NCBI GenBank assembly: GCA_949358305.1
Contig: OX442314.1
Span: 48,678,581 to 48,742,580, forward strand
Length of the DNA stretch: 64,000 nucleotides
Source of the DNA: Strigamia acuminata
Lineage: Eukaryota > Arthropoda > Chilopoda > Geophilomorpha > Linotaeniidae
Direction: 5' to 3'
The notes below the pieces were generated by a model. That model saw only the letters and a list, made by a program, of their open reading frames with translations, was not told the DNA's origin and did not search any database. The first letter of the stretch is position 1, and the number at the start of each line of letters is the position of its first letter. Both the position numbers and the translations under genes were made by a program. This document shows, piece by piece, positions 11,587-22,269 of the stretch.

Positions 11587-13068
11587 ATGGCTCAAAAACC
11601 ATTGAATATGATCGATCCAAAAGGAAATAATAAGCAGACAAACTTAAATTTAAGTTCTATACCACTTGGCGATCAAACAGAAAAGATTCCCGATCATTTT
11701 ACTCTGTATTGTAATCGTCATGGACTGGATAAAACCAAGTTTAAAAATATAATCGAAGCTTCAGACTATGTAAAAGCTAGGAACTGGCGAGATCGTACCC
11801 AATCTCAATCTTCACATCAAGATCCAGTACGGAATCCACAAACATACAGCCGAAACTTAGTGAATCAAGATTCTCATACTATGTTTCAAACATCCAGTAG
11901 GGGATCTAAGTTAGAAAAGTTTAAACCACCTAATTCGGTAGATAAGGGGGAAGAGAATTATAAACCTAATAATTCTCGTCCAGAGAGTTCGTTAACTAAC
12001 CAGTCGGTTGTTCAGAACAAATTAAAACTCGTTTACAATCGAGATCAGCTAATTTCAGTTCGATATGCTAATCCAGCTGAAGCACAACAATATGTGGCTA
12101 GCCTTAATCTGTCGATTAACCTACCGCTATCAAAAGAATTGGGAACCGTAAACAAAAGTTTTGGGCCACCAATATCAACGCAAAGGAAAGATATTCGGAC
12201 TCCAAACAAACATTTACAGTCAAATAACGTACAACAACGTGCCCGATCGCCGATCACAAACTCATGTTTGCGGACGTATGATTTGTCTACCAAGAAGAGT
12301 CCCCAGCCAAGACAATTCTACCTAACGCCCATTTCAAATCGAAAAAAGGTCAAGCAAACTTTTCCCTTGAAAAAGTATTACCAACACGATAATGAGAATG
12401 ATTTTAAACCTAAAAAAGAAAGTTTTTTGACTAACCCACGGGAGATCCGGTATCAATTCGAACAGTATTGTAAACAATACCAGTTAAATTCAGCTGAATT
12501 TAAAAATATAAACGAAGCGCAACAATTCGTATTTCGAAATCAATACCGTAACCAACGACTAAAACCCGTCCCAGTCGTCAATCTGACGGAGATACAACAA
12601 TTTGCGTCTGGAAAGCAACCCTGCAATATCCAGAATAATTCATCTCAACGAGAGGAATTAAGAACTTCAAAAAAGCGTTTTCGGTCACCAAGTCCAGCTG
12701 GTGATGAAGAAACTTCAAGTACAAACCAACATGTTCAAAAACTGACTGAAAACCCAGGTTTCCAATCATCAGTTCCACGACTTAGAGTCAAATATAGATC
12801 CCCTCGTTTGTTGCGGGATTTCACAATTCCAAATATGGGTCCTTTCCACGTATGGTTTTCCAATGAGGGTCCCATTCATGTATGGTTTTCCAGAGATGAC
12901 CTAAAACAAAAAGTTGGGTCGTCACGGTCATTTACACTGCCAAGTGAGTACACTGTGTGTAACTGCCCAAAGAAAAAACGTCGAAAGAAATCAGTACAGC
13001 AGGCTGAGAGATCTCGGAAATTTGCAAATATGCGAGCTCAATATTTAGCAAAGAATCATGTTGATTAA
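11587..13068 (+). CDS. Unrecognised 493-residue basic protein of the nested LTR element
   Basis: The first ATG in the frame is 11587. I recognise no family. The protein is hydrophilic, rich in Asn, Gln, Ser, Lys and Arg, with no membrane segment. A motif of the form F-x2-YC-x(5)-L-x3-FKNI-EA-x2-(Y/F)V appears twice: FTLYCNRHGLDKTKFKNI near residue 40 and FEQYCKQYQLNSAEFKNI near residue 300. A weaker third version containing NPAEAQQYV lies near residue 160. A short tandem repeat (GPFHVWFS / GPIHVWFS) lies near residue 420. The C-terminus has CNCPKKKRRKK, a likely nuclear localisation signal. It is the only long ORF of the element, in the place of gag. It could be a diverged Gag-like nucleic-acid binder or a captured sequence. 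The frame is intact and codes through AT-rich DNA, which argues for function. Confidence 0.6.
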   Translation: MAQKPLNMIDPKGNNKQTNLNLSSIPLGDQTEKIPDHFTLYCNRHGLDKTKFKNIIEASDYVKARNWRDRTQSQSSHQDPVRNPQTYSRNLVNQDSHTMFQTSSRGSKLEKFKPPNSVDKGEENYKPNNSRPESSLTNQSVVQNKLKLVYNRDQLISVRYANPAEAQQYVASLNLSINLPLSKELGTVNKSFGPPISTQRKDIRTPNKHLQSNNVQQRARSPITNSCLRTYDLSTKKSPQPRQFYLTPISNRKKVKQTFPLKKYYQHDNENDFKPKKESFLTNPREIRYQFEQYCKQYQLNSAEFKNINEAQQFVFRNQYRNQRLKPVPVVNLTEIQQFASGKQPCNIQNNSSQREELRTSKKRFRSPSPAGDEETSSTNQHVQKLTENPGFQSSVPRLRVKYRSPRLLRDFTIPNMGPFHVWFSNEGPIHVWFSRDDLKQKVGSSRSFTLPSEYTVCNCPKKKRRKKSVQQAERSRKFANMRAQYLAKNHVD

Positions 13069-13661
13069 CATGATATGATACACAAAGATTCCCCGATTAT
13101 AGTGTAAACAGAAAATCCTCTTCTAAAAATCATGACCTCTCTTCTAAAGAAAAGGGGGACAAAATATAAAAGTTAGAATTAACAAAATTTTGAAAAGTAA
13201 TGCTACATTATTAAGACAACTAGTTTAATTAAATTAGTCAATTGTACAAAGAATACCAAGTGACTCCGGTCATGACAATTAAGGGGGACATTTTGATTCT
13301 TAAATTGTCAACTCTTATCATCTAAAAGCTATTTATTGTATATTTATAGCGATACATCTGACTAGGCATATGAAATAAATATTTTGTGATAACACAAATG
13401 ATGATTTTATGTATGACGAAAGTTTCTTCAAAAAGAAGACTTGGAAATAAATTCTGGACTTGAATTTAGGCTATTAGAAAAGATTATTTCGGCAGAAAAT
13501 CAGAACTTAGATAATTCAAGTTAGTTTATGTAAACTCAAATTCGAAATTGGAAGTCACGGTATCTCCAAGATACATCAAGTCCGAAAATAGCATTTATGC
13601 TAATTAGGAGAATAACGAAAACTCTATAAAATATTATATAGTTGTGTTATTAAGGGGGATG
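13069..13661 (+). other. 3' non-coding part of the nested element with polypurine tract
   Basis: No ORF. The tract ttaagggggatg (13650-13661) abuts the 3' LTR and is the likely plus-strand primer. Similar aagggggac tracts occur near 13154 and 13282. Confidence 0.65.
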
Positions 13662-15573
13662 TATGACGGTTTACAATGGCTATAAATGCCTATTTTCTAT
13701 CAAGAAAGCGCTGTTGCGCCAATATGATGGTATTTTTACAATATTCTGTGTAAAACTGATAAATGTCTAGAATAAAGTCATTTATGATGTTTCAAATACA
13801 AAGATGTTCGTTTATTAAGAATAAACACTAATTTCCACATGATACTAAAGTATCACGGCATAATTACGAAGATTCGTCTGCTAAAACCCGCATTTGTCAA
13901 TGCTCCATATTGCCACTAGATGGCGCGATCGCAATTAGCGATAAATTCGAATACGAACTTGAAAACCTCATGATTAAATATAAACGTATATTTAATCAAG
14001 TGAATAAATTGTGTTAAATATTAATATAAATATATATTAAGTATCTGACATTGTTAAATACAATGTAACTTCCATTTCTGCGGGACAGAATGTTTAGCGA
14101 TCAATCGGTCAACCGATCAATCTGATTGGTGGAACCCATTTCCGGTCCTGGGTATCCAGTTCCGGTTGTAACAAGGATTAGCATAATTTGCATAAATGCT
14201 CCTCCGTATCCACTTCCGGTGATACGGGATTGGAGGGATTCGTGGAACCCATGTTCCAATTGGATGACTGGATTAATCCTTAAATCCAGTCAGGTTATAT
14301 AAACCCAAACAATCGGCCATTCCGCAGCTCTGTTTGATTATTTCTGTTTGGTATTGTTACTTAAGAAGTATGATTCGTTGTTCACGTAAAAAACCTTTTG
14401 GTTCTTTGTTGATTTATTCGCAAAGAACCGTTGCATGATTCTACAGAATCATGCCACCGCCGGCAATTGAAGTCGAAGTGCTGGGATTATTATGTTGCAT
14501 AAATGTTACAGTCTACGGTTGCGACGCCGAAGGAGAACCCGCCGTTGTGCAATTCAGTATCCTCCGGACAGGACCAAGTTGTCTTTTTCGGTATGAACGT
14601 ATTCCGTTACCACGAGTAGCATCGGTATTGTTGAGAATCGGTTCCTTCACCTGATGGTGCCAAAGCAGTCTGTTTTACAGTAACCACGAGTAGCACCAAG
14701 TGTTTGGCAAGCTGATTCTCATGGTATTCGATGCCAAAGCAGTCGGTCTATTATTAGTACCGCGAGAGATAAAACTGCTGTGCGGAGCCGCGAGCTATCG
14801 ACCCCTGTGTACGTGGTACCGTCAACCACTCGATGGACGACCGTGCTGCGACGCCGGGGACGCTTGATACCGTTCTGCATGGCAAGGCGTATATTCTAAT
14901 CGATGGCAATTGTGTGTTGCGACGGGAAGCTTAATCTTCATTTTATTTATAACAGCAAAACTTAAACTCGACAACCAGTTGGACCAAAATCAAGTCAGAA
15001 GACTTAATCTCATATTGAACTCAATATAACCGATAAGTTGACGACAACTTATTCCCGAAATATCTAAATAAGAATTCACAACGATATGAATTAAATATAA
15101 TTCATAAGTGGAATATTGATAAGTAAATGAATACATTTACTTACACCAATATCCTCCCAAAGTTGTGGCGGTGCAGACAAAGTCAACCGCAATGCTCAGA
15201 TCATTCGATTTATCGACGTGCGATAGTTTACACAGCGAACCAAGGAAACCAGCGAAGCCGTATCGGACTCCAGGACACAGCCATCCGGCTTAAGATGACA
15301 TCTATAATCAGGTCGAGCGATGGGGAAACCGCTCCCATATTCCAGACCCGTAGTGATATTATTCTAGGGCCAGTTGGCCAATTCTTTGTATAGTTTAATA
15401 GCTGATTTAACTTGCCAAATGTCGGCATTAGTCCTATGTATAATTTAGCTCATCCATATTGTTTGCCAACAATAAACTGTCTTGTATTTATCTCGTATTG
15501 TATTCACTGTTTATTTATTGCGATCTCTTCCCGGTACCATTGTTAAATGGGAGTTGTGGTCGTCACCGTCACA
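13662..15573 (+). repeat. 3' LTR of the nested element
   Basis: 1912 bp, matching 6149-8060, followed by the TSD TCCA at 15574-15577. It contains the same TATA box and AATAAA. Confidence 0.93.
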
Positions 15574-15577
15574 TCCA

Positions 15578-16126
15578 TTACCCCAATTAGACCCTGAGTT
15601 ACCAGTGGATGTTGCTCACACTGCAGGAGATGCTACTCCAAGTGAAGGCAGTGACGATGATGCCAGATATGAAGAGGTAGTGGCACAGTCTCCTAATGTA
15701 AGGGGCAGGCATACTGGGGCGGTTGGGGGAGTTGAATTACAACAAATTGATATCACGAAATGGAAACGAGTAGAATATATTAGGAAATCCGGAGCACAAG
15801 CCGGACATGTTTTCATTCACTACATTGCACCGACGGGCACTCGATTTAGAAGTCGCATCGATGTAGTGAGGTGGTGTGAGGAAGAAGACTACGAATATGA
15901 TGCAGGGTTATTCGACTTTAAAGCGAAACCGCGGGCACAAGTTCCTCTACCATTCGCTAGTTTTTGTTACTTAAAACAAGGTACCTTAGGAGAAACCATG
16001 ACTGGTCTCAGCAATGAGGATTGGGGCAAGGAAATGGTTAAGGGGATTTACATCTTCGATCGGAATGAAGTCCGCGCTGAACATCGCAGACATTTTGACC
16101 AAGTGGGTTTCTCGCCCACGTCTTGA
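15578..16126 (+). CDS. C-terminal part of the Copia polyprotein with a methyl-CpG-binding (MBD) domain
   Basis: This is the continuation of the ORF at 3359. Without the nested element and one TCCA the frame is unbroken, adding 182 residues. After an acidic linker, an MBD-type domain spans about 15758-15919. Visible MBD hallmarks in order are KWKR, IRKSG, AQAG, YIAPTGTRFRS and a final FDF. In the MBD family this fold binds DNA, often methylated CpG, and recruits chromatin repressors. The 65 residues after it are unrecognised and end at TGA 16124-16126, shortly before the polypurine tract and 3' LTR. RT and RNase H would normally occupy this position. The link to methylated DNA is inferred from the family. 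Whether the methyl-contacting residues are kept needs a structural alignment. Confidence 0.85.
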   Translation, partial: LPQLDPELPVDVAHTAGDATPSEGSDDDARYEEVVAQSPNVRGRHTGAVGGVELQQIDITKWKRVEYIRKSGAQAGHVFIHYIAPTGTRFRSRIDVVRWCEEEDYEYDAGLFDFKAKPRAQVPLPFASFCYLKQGTLGETMTGLSNEDWGKEMVKGIYIFDRNEVRAEHRRHFDQVGFSPTS

Positions 16127-16164
16127 CGCATTATGCGATCATATATTTGATTGAAATGGATAAC

Positions 16165-16180
16165 TGTTTAGAGGGGGTTC
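16165..16180 (+). promoter_or_regulatory. Polypurine tract of the Copia element
   Basis: An AGAGGGGG run ends next to the TG of the 3' LTR, the usual site of plus-strand priming. Confidence 0.7.
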
Positions 16181-16664
16181 TGTTGGGTCAAAGCAGTTTT
16201 TCATTTCACGTATTAACGGCGCACCTTTTCCGGTTAAGTGCGTTAAAGGCGAAATTCGTGTCGCATTGTTTAATGTCCCGAAATCGAGAGCCAACTGCTT
16301 TAGATTGTTTCAATACATGCTTAGCACTTCAGTTGGCTCATGTTTTGCAGTGGATTTCGAATTGTCGTCTGCTATGATTTAGTTTATCTATTATTTCCCC
16401 CAGTGCATTATCCAGTGTTAATGCTGGTTTTGAGTTATCTTTACTTTGGTTATGTAAAGAACAAATCAACCTTTCCATCAGGATGATTTGTTCTACTTTT
16501 AGATCGAGGGCAAATAGCCTCGACACCTGTACATATTCACTTGCTCACCTGTTCTTACCTGAATAAAGATGGCCGACGCGTTTAGTGCGGTTTCAGGCAC
16601 AAAATGACTTTTGTTTCGTCTCAAGTTCCTTTCCCGGCGTTGACAACTTCACTTATCATCGTCA
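16181..16664 (+). repeat. 3' LTR of the Copia element
   Basis: 484 bp, begins TGTTGGGTC, ends CGTCA, and is followed by the TSD ATATG (16665-16669). Confidence 0.95.
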
Positions 16665-16669
16665 ATATG

Positions 16670-18441
16670 AATATCACTGCGCATACTCATTCTTTTTAAA
16701 CGTAAAGACCCACAACGTGAGATTGAGCCCGTCGAATATAAATAATGTGTGTTACAGCGAGTTAGATTTATTTACCGTCCGATATCCGTATTTGACGATG
16801 GAACAAACAGAGTAAATCTACGATCTTTGCCCACTGGTTTGCGCTAACATCACCTTGCGCGTAAATTCAGATCAAATCAATTAAACATCTAAGTTGATTC
16901 GTAACAAAGTTTTATTAAGCAATCAGCTGACTGTTCCTTTAGCAAATTATAAATGGCATATAAATAGGACTCGTCCTATGGCCATGGTGCCTCCCCCGGA
17001 GTATTAATATCTGCTTACTAGTAATAGGTGATGATGTTCGCCCCAGTCAAGGACAGTCGCCATCTTGACCGAGAGAGAGAGAGAGGGGGGAGGGGGAGAC
17101 TCCTTCGCCGTTCCTCTCCCCTGTGACGTCATGCGTCAGGAAGGAAGGAGTTCCCCCGCCTGCGTTGCCCAGACACCCCTCCCTAAAGGAAAGTTTGTTT
17201 TGATCACTTCTCCATTTAAAGGGCGAGTTAGAGACGGTTACCCCGTTTGGTACAGCTGTTATGACTGGTTGCATAACAGCTGGAACCTCCTAGTGCTGTT
17301 TAGTCGCCTGCCCCGAGGGCATTTAAAGGCGCGCACAATCTTTTTCTTGGCAGTTTTGCGTACCCTGATTATTGACACTATACACTCTGTTGCTTGATAC
17401 CTTTTGGCTGATTCAATTAATATTGTGCGTCAATGTTATTGGCGCACAGTCATGCATTTGCTGGTTGTCCTGCGTGCAGCGACACAAAAGGTAGATGGTA
17501 TTAGATTACTGCCTTTAATCGCAAAGACTCTCGCGCCTGGTTAAGGTCCACAGAGAGTCAGAGTGGCAATGGAGGTGAAGACAGGTTTTGTTACCTCCAT
17601 CGAGACGTTTCCACCCTGGAGATGTTGCAAGAAACTTCCCGCCCAAGATAAAACCCATTCCTTTTATTACTTGTTATTGACGTGGTGTCTAGAATACTGG
17701 CCATGTTTCTAACCATTCTTTTCACCCTTTCATCACTCACTCACGGTGTCTAAGTATACCGGCCGTGTTTGTACTTTGCTAATATTTATGGTTGTCAAGT
17801 GATATTACTCATGATGTCTAGTTCGCTGGTTGTGAGTCTGCCAATGTTCAGTGAAAGGTGGTTAACCAGTGTTCTGGCCTTTCGCGCGGCGGCTAATACA
17901 CTTTTCCTGTCTTATACTCATTTTTCAGCGTTTGCTGTCTATTCACAATGCAAGGTTGTTTAAGTATACTGGCCCTTGCATACCTCCTTCGCTCCATGGT
18001 TTAATATACACACCTTGTTGTGTTCCATGTATTGCTGTTATTCTTCCCCTAATTGCTTTATACCTAGCTTTCGCTTTTAATCAATCACGGACCTAGATTG
18101 GAGGTAGTTATTTGTGACGGGACCTTGAGTCACAAAGAACCATAATTGCAAAACCCCAACCCGTTAACGTCTAGGAATGGAGAGACGACTTTCGCCTAGG
18201 ATTTTAGTGTGCACGTTGATCTTCCCGGTATAATTTGGTGCACATTAGCTTGTATAGCATGCACACATATTTAGATGTGTGGGTTATGATATCTTGTCAG
18301 CGTAAAGCATGCGATAATATTACATAGCTGGTTTAGTGCGAGTAGGATTAGTTGTGTTTATTTAGTCATGTTGTTTATTTAGTCAAATCCTGTTGTGCGC
18401 TTTGAATACGTAATTACCCTGTTGTTATGCATTATTCACCA
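16670..18441 (+). other. Non-coding stretch, probably U3/R of the outer LTR
   Basis: No protein signature. A (GA)n tract lies near 17072, TGACGTCA (CRE-type) at 17124-17131, and an ATTTAAAGG box near 17320 with a possible start just downstream. TGTGACGGG at 18113 may start a separate LTR. Confidence 0.35.
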
Positions 18442-19261
18442 TGTGGTGACCCAGTTGGATGAGTGTCCCCCCAGGGCGGATACTTGTCCTCTGAGTCACT
18501 ATGATTGAAGAGTCGTTCCCCCCCGAGTTGGCTCCACCTCCCCATGGCAGGTGTGTGCCCCGAGGGGGAGGAAGCGGCTGGTGGTCAGCCCCCATTGGTT
18601 GATCGCCGGCCCTTCACCCCACTGCATAAAAGGCTGTGTTTCCCGCCAAAGGACAGAATTTACACAAACGACACCAAGAACACAGCAACTACCTCACCGT
18701 CAGGCCAACTTCAACTACAAGTTAGGATTGATCGAGGATCGCTGAGTAAAGTGCAAACTGTAACTCTCACGAAGTCACTTGCGAGCTATTTCTGCGAAAG
18801 CACGAGAATAGCCCTTGTGAAATCACCCAGAATAATCGCCCAGACGATTATTCGCCGAAGTAAGTGTCCGAGTGCTTTGTAGGGAACCCCAAAGTTCCTA
18901 GACGAGGCCTCTGCGACGCTAAACCAAAACCTAGACAACAGGCACGGATAGAAGACTCGAAAGAGCATTCCACCGCGTCCGTGACGACGAATCCGTGACG
19001 AATTAACGACAACTCGAGACGCCGCCTTTGTTCCGCCGACCACGCGGAACCGACGACGCCATCTTGAGAAATCCTTTGTTCGACTCTGACCAAGTCGACT
19101 TTAGTTGTATACTGAGTGTATTTTAAAGGCATAAAGCCTGGTGAATAAATTACCTGTTTATTTACATACATTTGGTATTCATTTGGGTATTTGCATAATT
19201 GATCACAGGTAAAGTATTACACGTTAGCGCTATTTAAACCTATACCAAGTAGGACGCGACA
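18442..19261 (+). mobile_element. Solo LTR related to the Gypsy element at 29884
   Basis: Starts TGTGGTGACCC and ends GACGCGACA, like the 996-bp Gypsy LTRs (TGTGGTGACCC...GCGCGACA), but is diverged and shorter (820 bp). The TSD ACCA is present on both sides (18438-18441 and 19262-19265). It has a promoter-like CATAAAAGG near 18626 and AATAAA near 19144. No internal region is attached, which is the expected product of LTR-LTR recombination. Confidence 0.8.
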
Positions 19262-19943
19262 ACCATTAAGCCTTTGTCATGAATAAATGGTAGTGTTATG
19301 ATTTGATAATCCAATGTGTATTATTGACACGCTGCTCCATTCCTACCTATTTAATCGATTGCTCAATCTATTAATTACTTAATGTTGTTATTTAATTTGT
19401 ATTGTTTTGTTTTAATTAATGTATGTGTCGCCTCAGATCCAATATTTGTTGTGGGTCTGTTGGCACACCTGTCCGCCAGTTGGCGATTTTGTAGCCTAAG
19501 GGCACTCGACCCCGTTGTCGTCACTTCCTGTTAAGGTCAAGCTGACCACGCGACTCAGGGTTTTTACCTCTCTATTAAATTCACTTTTATCGTTACCAAT
19601 CGACTCCATCATTTCCATCAATTTACACTTATGTTGTTACGAAGTCAGATTCCTTTTTGTTGTTATTTAATTGTTATGGTTTTAGTTAGGCCAACAAGAA
19701 CAAAGACCTTCTTGGTCCTCCCCTCTTGTTGTGACGCAGACACATTCCTTTCAAGGTTGTTATTGTAGAGCTTTAGTCTATGTGTAAAAGCTGCTTCCCT
19801 TGGTTTCCCATACCAAGGAGGAGAAGAATGATAGAATGATATGTTCAGTTGAACTAGCATTCTCCGCTCTTATCTCTTGATTCTATTGTCGTGGTCTTGT
19901 TGTGCATTGGTTGATACCTAGGTGATTAGGTTTTCCCGTCACA

Positions 19944-20146
19944 ATCTAAGAGATGAAATTCTTAAAAAGCTTGAAAGTGACGGTTTAGATATTATGATGT
20001 GTCGTTCTCAAAGCTTGTGGCTCGAAGAAGATAACCGGCCCAGTTGTAGTGAACACCAGCCCAAGTCTGCCTTAAATCCTCCCGTACCCGTGAACCTCGC
20101 ATCTAGTGACGACAGTGAAAGCGACGATAGTTTGCAGCTGTCATGA
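19944..20146 (+). other. Short open frame of unknown origin next to the LTR end
   Basis: Open for about 67 codons after the LTR terminus, with an acidic serine-rich tail (SSDDSESDDSLQLS) and a stop at 20144. It could be the tail of a transposase or a host exon. No family is recognised, and an ATG is available only within the LTR end (19922). Confidence 0.25.
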
Positions 20147-20505
20147 GCGGCGTAAATGGAGGAGTATAAGCCATTATTAAAGCAAAAAAACAAAAAAGCA
20201 GTTTTTGTTGGATGTATTTGATCAATTGATCATTCAATTAATTTGTGGCCAACACTCATTTGCACAAACTGTATCTTTGTCTTTGATGCGTTCTGTCTCT
20301 TCTCAAGAACAAACATTGGTTTCATAGGAGAAAACTCATGCACGACTCTCGTTTATTCATCATATTCACATTCTGAGTTCTAGAACTTAAGTTGCTATGG
20401 TTACAAAAGCATTGTCTGATAAATCCATTATTACTAATTACAATTGATTGCATCTTAATATCATCGGATTGTTACACACTAATTTAGGCTAAACACTGCA
20501 ATCTT

Positions 20506-20696
20506 GTGTATCATTTTTTTCTGCTTCCACTAGCCGCTGGCAAGTGCTTATTAAACACAGCAAAGCATCTGTTAAAAGACTCTCAACAACGCGTTGGAGT
20601 GCTCATTATGCTGCAGTAAAAATACTAGCAGAAAATTTTGATGAGGTTGTGGCTGCAATTTGGAAACACCGCCGCCATGTTGTCTGGCGTGATTAA
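20506..20696 (+). pseudogene. Fragment of an hAT-type transposase (ZMYM1-like)
   Basis: The translated stretch has FFSASTSRWQVL followed by KRLSTTRWSAHYAAVK and a stop. The pair S-x-x-RW ... LS-TRWS-x-AVK is characteristic of hAT transposases in the ZMYM1/DUF4371 group. Only about 60 residues remain, with no start, so it is a dead fragment. Confidence 0.6.
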
Positions 20697-22199
20697 CAAC
20701 GGTTTAGGCGGGCGCGCATCACTTGGCCCTTTCGGCTGGTTTGGATCTGGAGCGACCATCACACTGTTTCGGACAAACTTTGAATATGGTGCCAACCACT
20801 TGTTAAAATGTTACCAACTCTAGTTGTTTTGCAAACACTTGTGTCCGTATTAAAAACAACAAACCGCATGCCCGCCATGCCGTCTTGGATGTTAAACACC
20901 CCAGTTGTTGTGAGCTTTTTCATAAGATTTATCATTGGGTGAAGCTGTTCAAGGCGTAATGTAAGTAATTTAGTTAATTTTTCTAAGTTATATTTAAAAA
21001 TTATTTTATTGCTAACAGGATAATTTTTGAGGAGGAACCAACATTCACAACATAACAATAGCTGTACCGTACGCAACCAACGGTGAAGAAGGCAAACGCG
21101 AGCACCAAGACGTATTCTTCACCTATACGCTGCTCATGCTGTCGTTCCTGAATGTGAAAACGATAAGAGATTGATAGATGAAAGCAAGCCAGATGAACAA
21201 CTTTAGGCCTCGTTTTTTTCCTATCTAAGATTGTTTAAAAAAATCTAGATTTATTATAAATAAAAACAACTTCTAATAATTACCCCGACAAAAGACTTTC
21301 GTTTATTATATTTTGTGAAATTTTTATGGAGATTCGCTTGTCCGAAATGACCTCGTGGGGCCAAATATTGCCACTAGAAGACGCGCGAAACCAACGGACA
21401 GTTCTGGGTACAGCCAAATAGCATTGGAACTAGTACCAGTGTCACTTCCCTTTCTCATTTGTCCAAGAGAGAATGTTGTCTTTTAAGATGTACTAGGGTT
21501 TATACGGGTGACACCCGGAGCGAATTTCGATGGTGTCACCCCTCAAAAACAGTTAAAATCAACATTACCGTACTGCCTCAAATTAACGCCGGGGGCTAGG
21601 CGGCGTGTAGTGCACTAAACACCGCCGCAAACCCGGAAGAATGAATAAACGCCCCGGCGTGTTACAGTATGTTACAGTATTATTATGGTATTGAATTATT
21701 AATTAAACAACAAGCAATAGCCCATTTTTCCAAAAGAAAAATTCGTAAGCTGATCAAAGTAGATGTTGTAATTCCGCCTAAACTGCACTACCTTATGAAT
21801 TATCCAGATTTAATTGTTTTATTTAGTCCTTTATTGTCGTTTGATTGTATGAGACAAAACACCAATATTTTAAAAATCTTGCTGCTAAATTAAAAAACTT
21901 TAAAAGCATTTGTAAAACATTAACATGTAGGCATCAGTATTTGCAATGCCCCATCCACCCATGCACGCACATTCTCCTCCTTTCTTTCTGTACGCCCACC
22001 CCATCTTTTAATTACCCCCGCTATCATTGCAGCGTTTCTCCCTGTCAAGATGTTTATTTTAATTAGTCATCGTTGGCATCAGTCGTGGGCTCACATTTAA
22101 GGTCTAATGACAGTGATGAGGCAAATGTGCTATTTGCAAGGCATCCAATGCTCATAAGGGCTTGGCTTTCGCCTCTTGCACGCAATGCTTTAAATTCTC
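20697..22199. other. No recognised gene
   Basis: AT-rich with scattered short frames. A small hairpin GGGTGACACC / GGTGTCACCC lies near 21508-21541, followed by a GC-richer patch with gccgggggc and ccccggcg (about 21590-21660). Nothing is assignable. Confidence 0.4.
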
Positions 22200-22269
22200 C
22201 GCTCCAGTACGTATATATATATTTTTCTATGATTACATTTTATATATCTTTATTTTTATTTTTATTTTT

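Larger units (their letters stand above)
6149..15573 (+). mobile_element. Nested non-autonomous LTR element (large retrotransposon derivative), tRNA-Gln primed
   Basis: Two 1912-bp LTRs (6149-8060 and 13662-15573) look identical; every open frame in one is repeated exactly in the other. They begin TATGACGGT and end ACCGTCACA, a 9-bp inverted terminal repeat with one mismatch. The flanks share the 4-bp TSD TCCA (6145-6148 and 15574-15577). The 5.6-kb interior has a primer site, a long non-coding leader, one ORF of 493 residues and a polypurine tract, but no protease, RT, RNase H or integrase. It is therefore a large non-autonomous derivative. It inserted very recently into the Copia ORF. The parent superfamily is not determinable from the termini alone; a 4-bp TSD fits Gypsy better than Copia. 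Confidence 0.92.
1781..16664 (+). mobile_element. Copia-type LTR retrotransposon lacking RT and carrying an MBD domain; contains a nested LTR element
   Basis: Two 484-bp LTRs (1781-2264 and 16181-16664) begin TGTTGGGTC and end CGTCA. The element is flanked by the 5-bp TSD ATATG (1776-1780 and 16665-16669). A primer site for initiator tRNA-Met follows the 5' LTR, and a purine tract precedes the 3' LTR. The single large ORF encodes Gag, zinc knuckle, aspartic protease and integrase, then an acidic linker and an MBD domain, but no RT or RNase H. A younger LTR element (6149-15573) interrupts it. Without that element and one TSD copy the frame is continuous, so the insertion did not remove an RT. 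The two LTRs differ at only about three positions, indicating fairly recent movement. It must depend on RT supplied by another element. Confidence 0.93.
1345..19943 (+). mobile_element. Candidate outer LTR, split by the Copia insertion and by a solo LTR
   Basis: The sequence starts TGTCACGGG after a purine tract at 1345 and may end ...CCCGTCACA at 19943. Without the Copia (1781-16664 plus one TSD) and the solo LTR (18442-19261 plus one TSD), about 2.9 kb remains. It contains promoter-like sequence near 17120-17350 (TGACGTCA at 17124-17131, then an ATTTAAAGG box) and AATAAA near 19281. An alternative start is TGTGACGGG at 18113, a perfect 9-bp inverted match to the end at 19943, which would give an LTR of about 1 kb. 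I found no TSD for either version, so the limits are uncertain. Confidence 0.3.
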
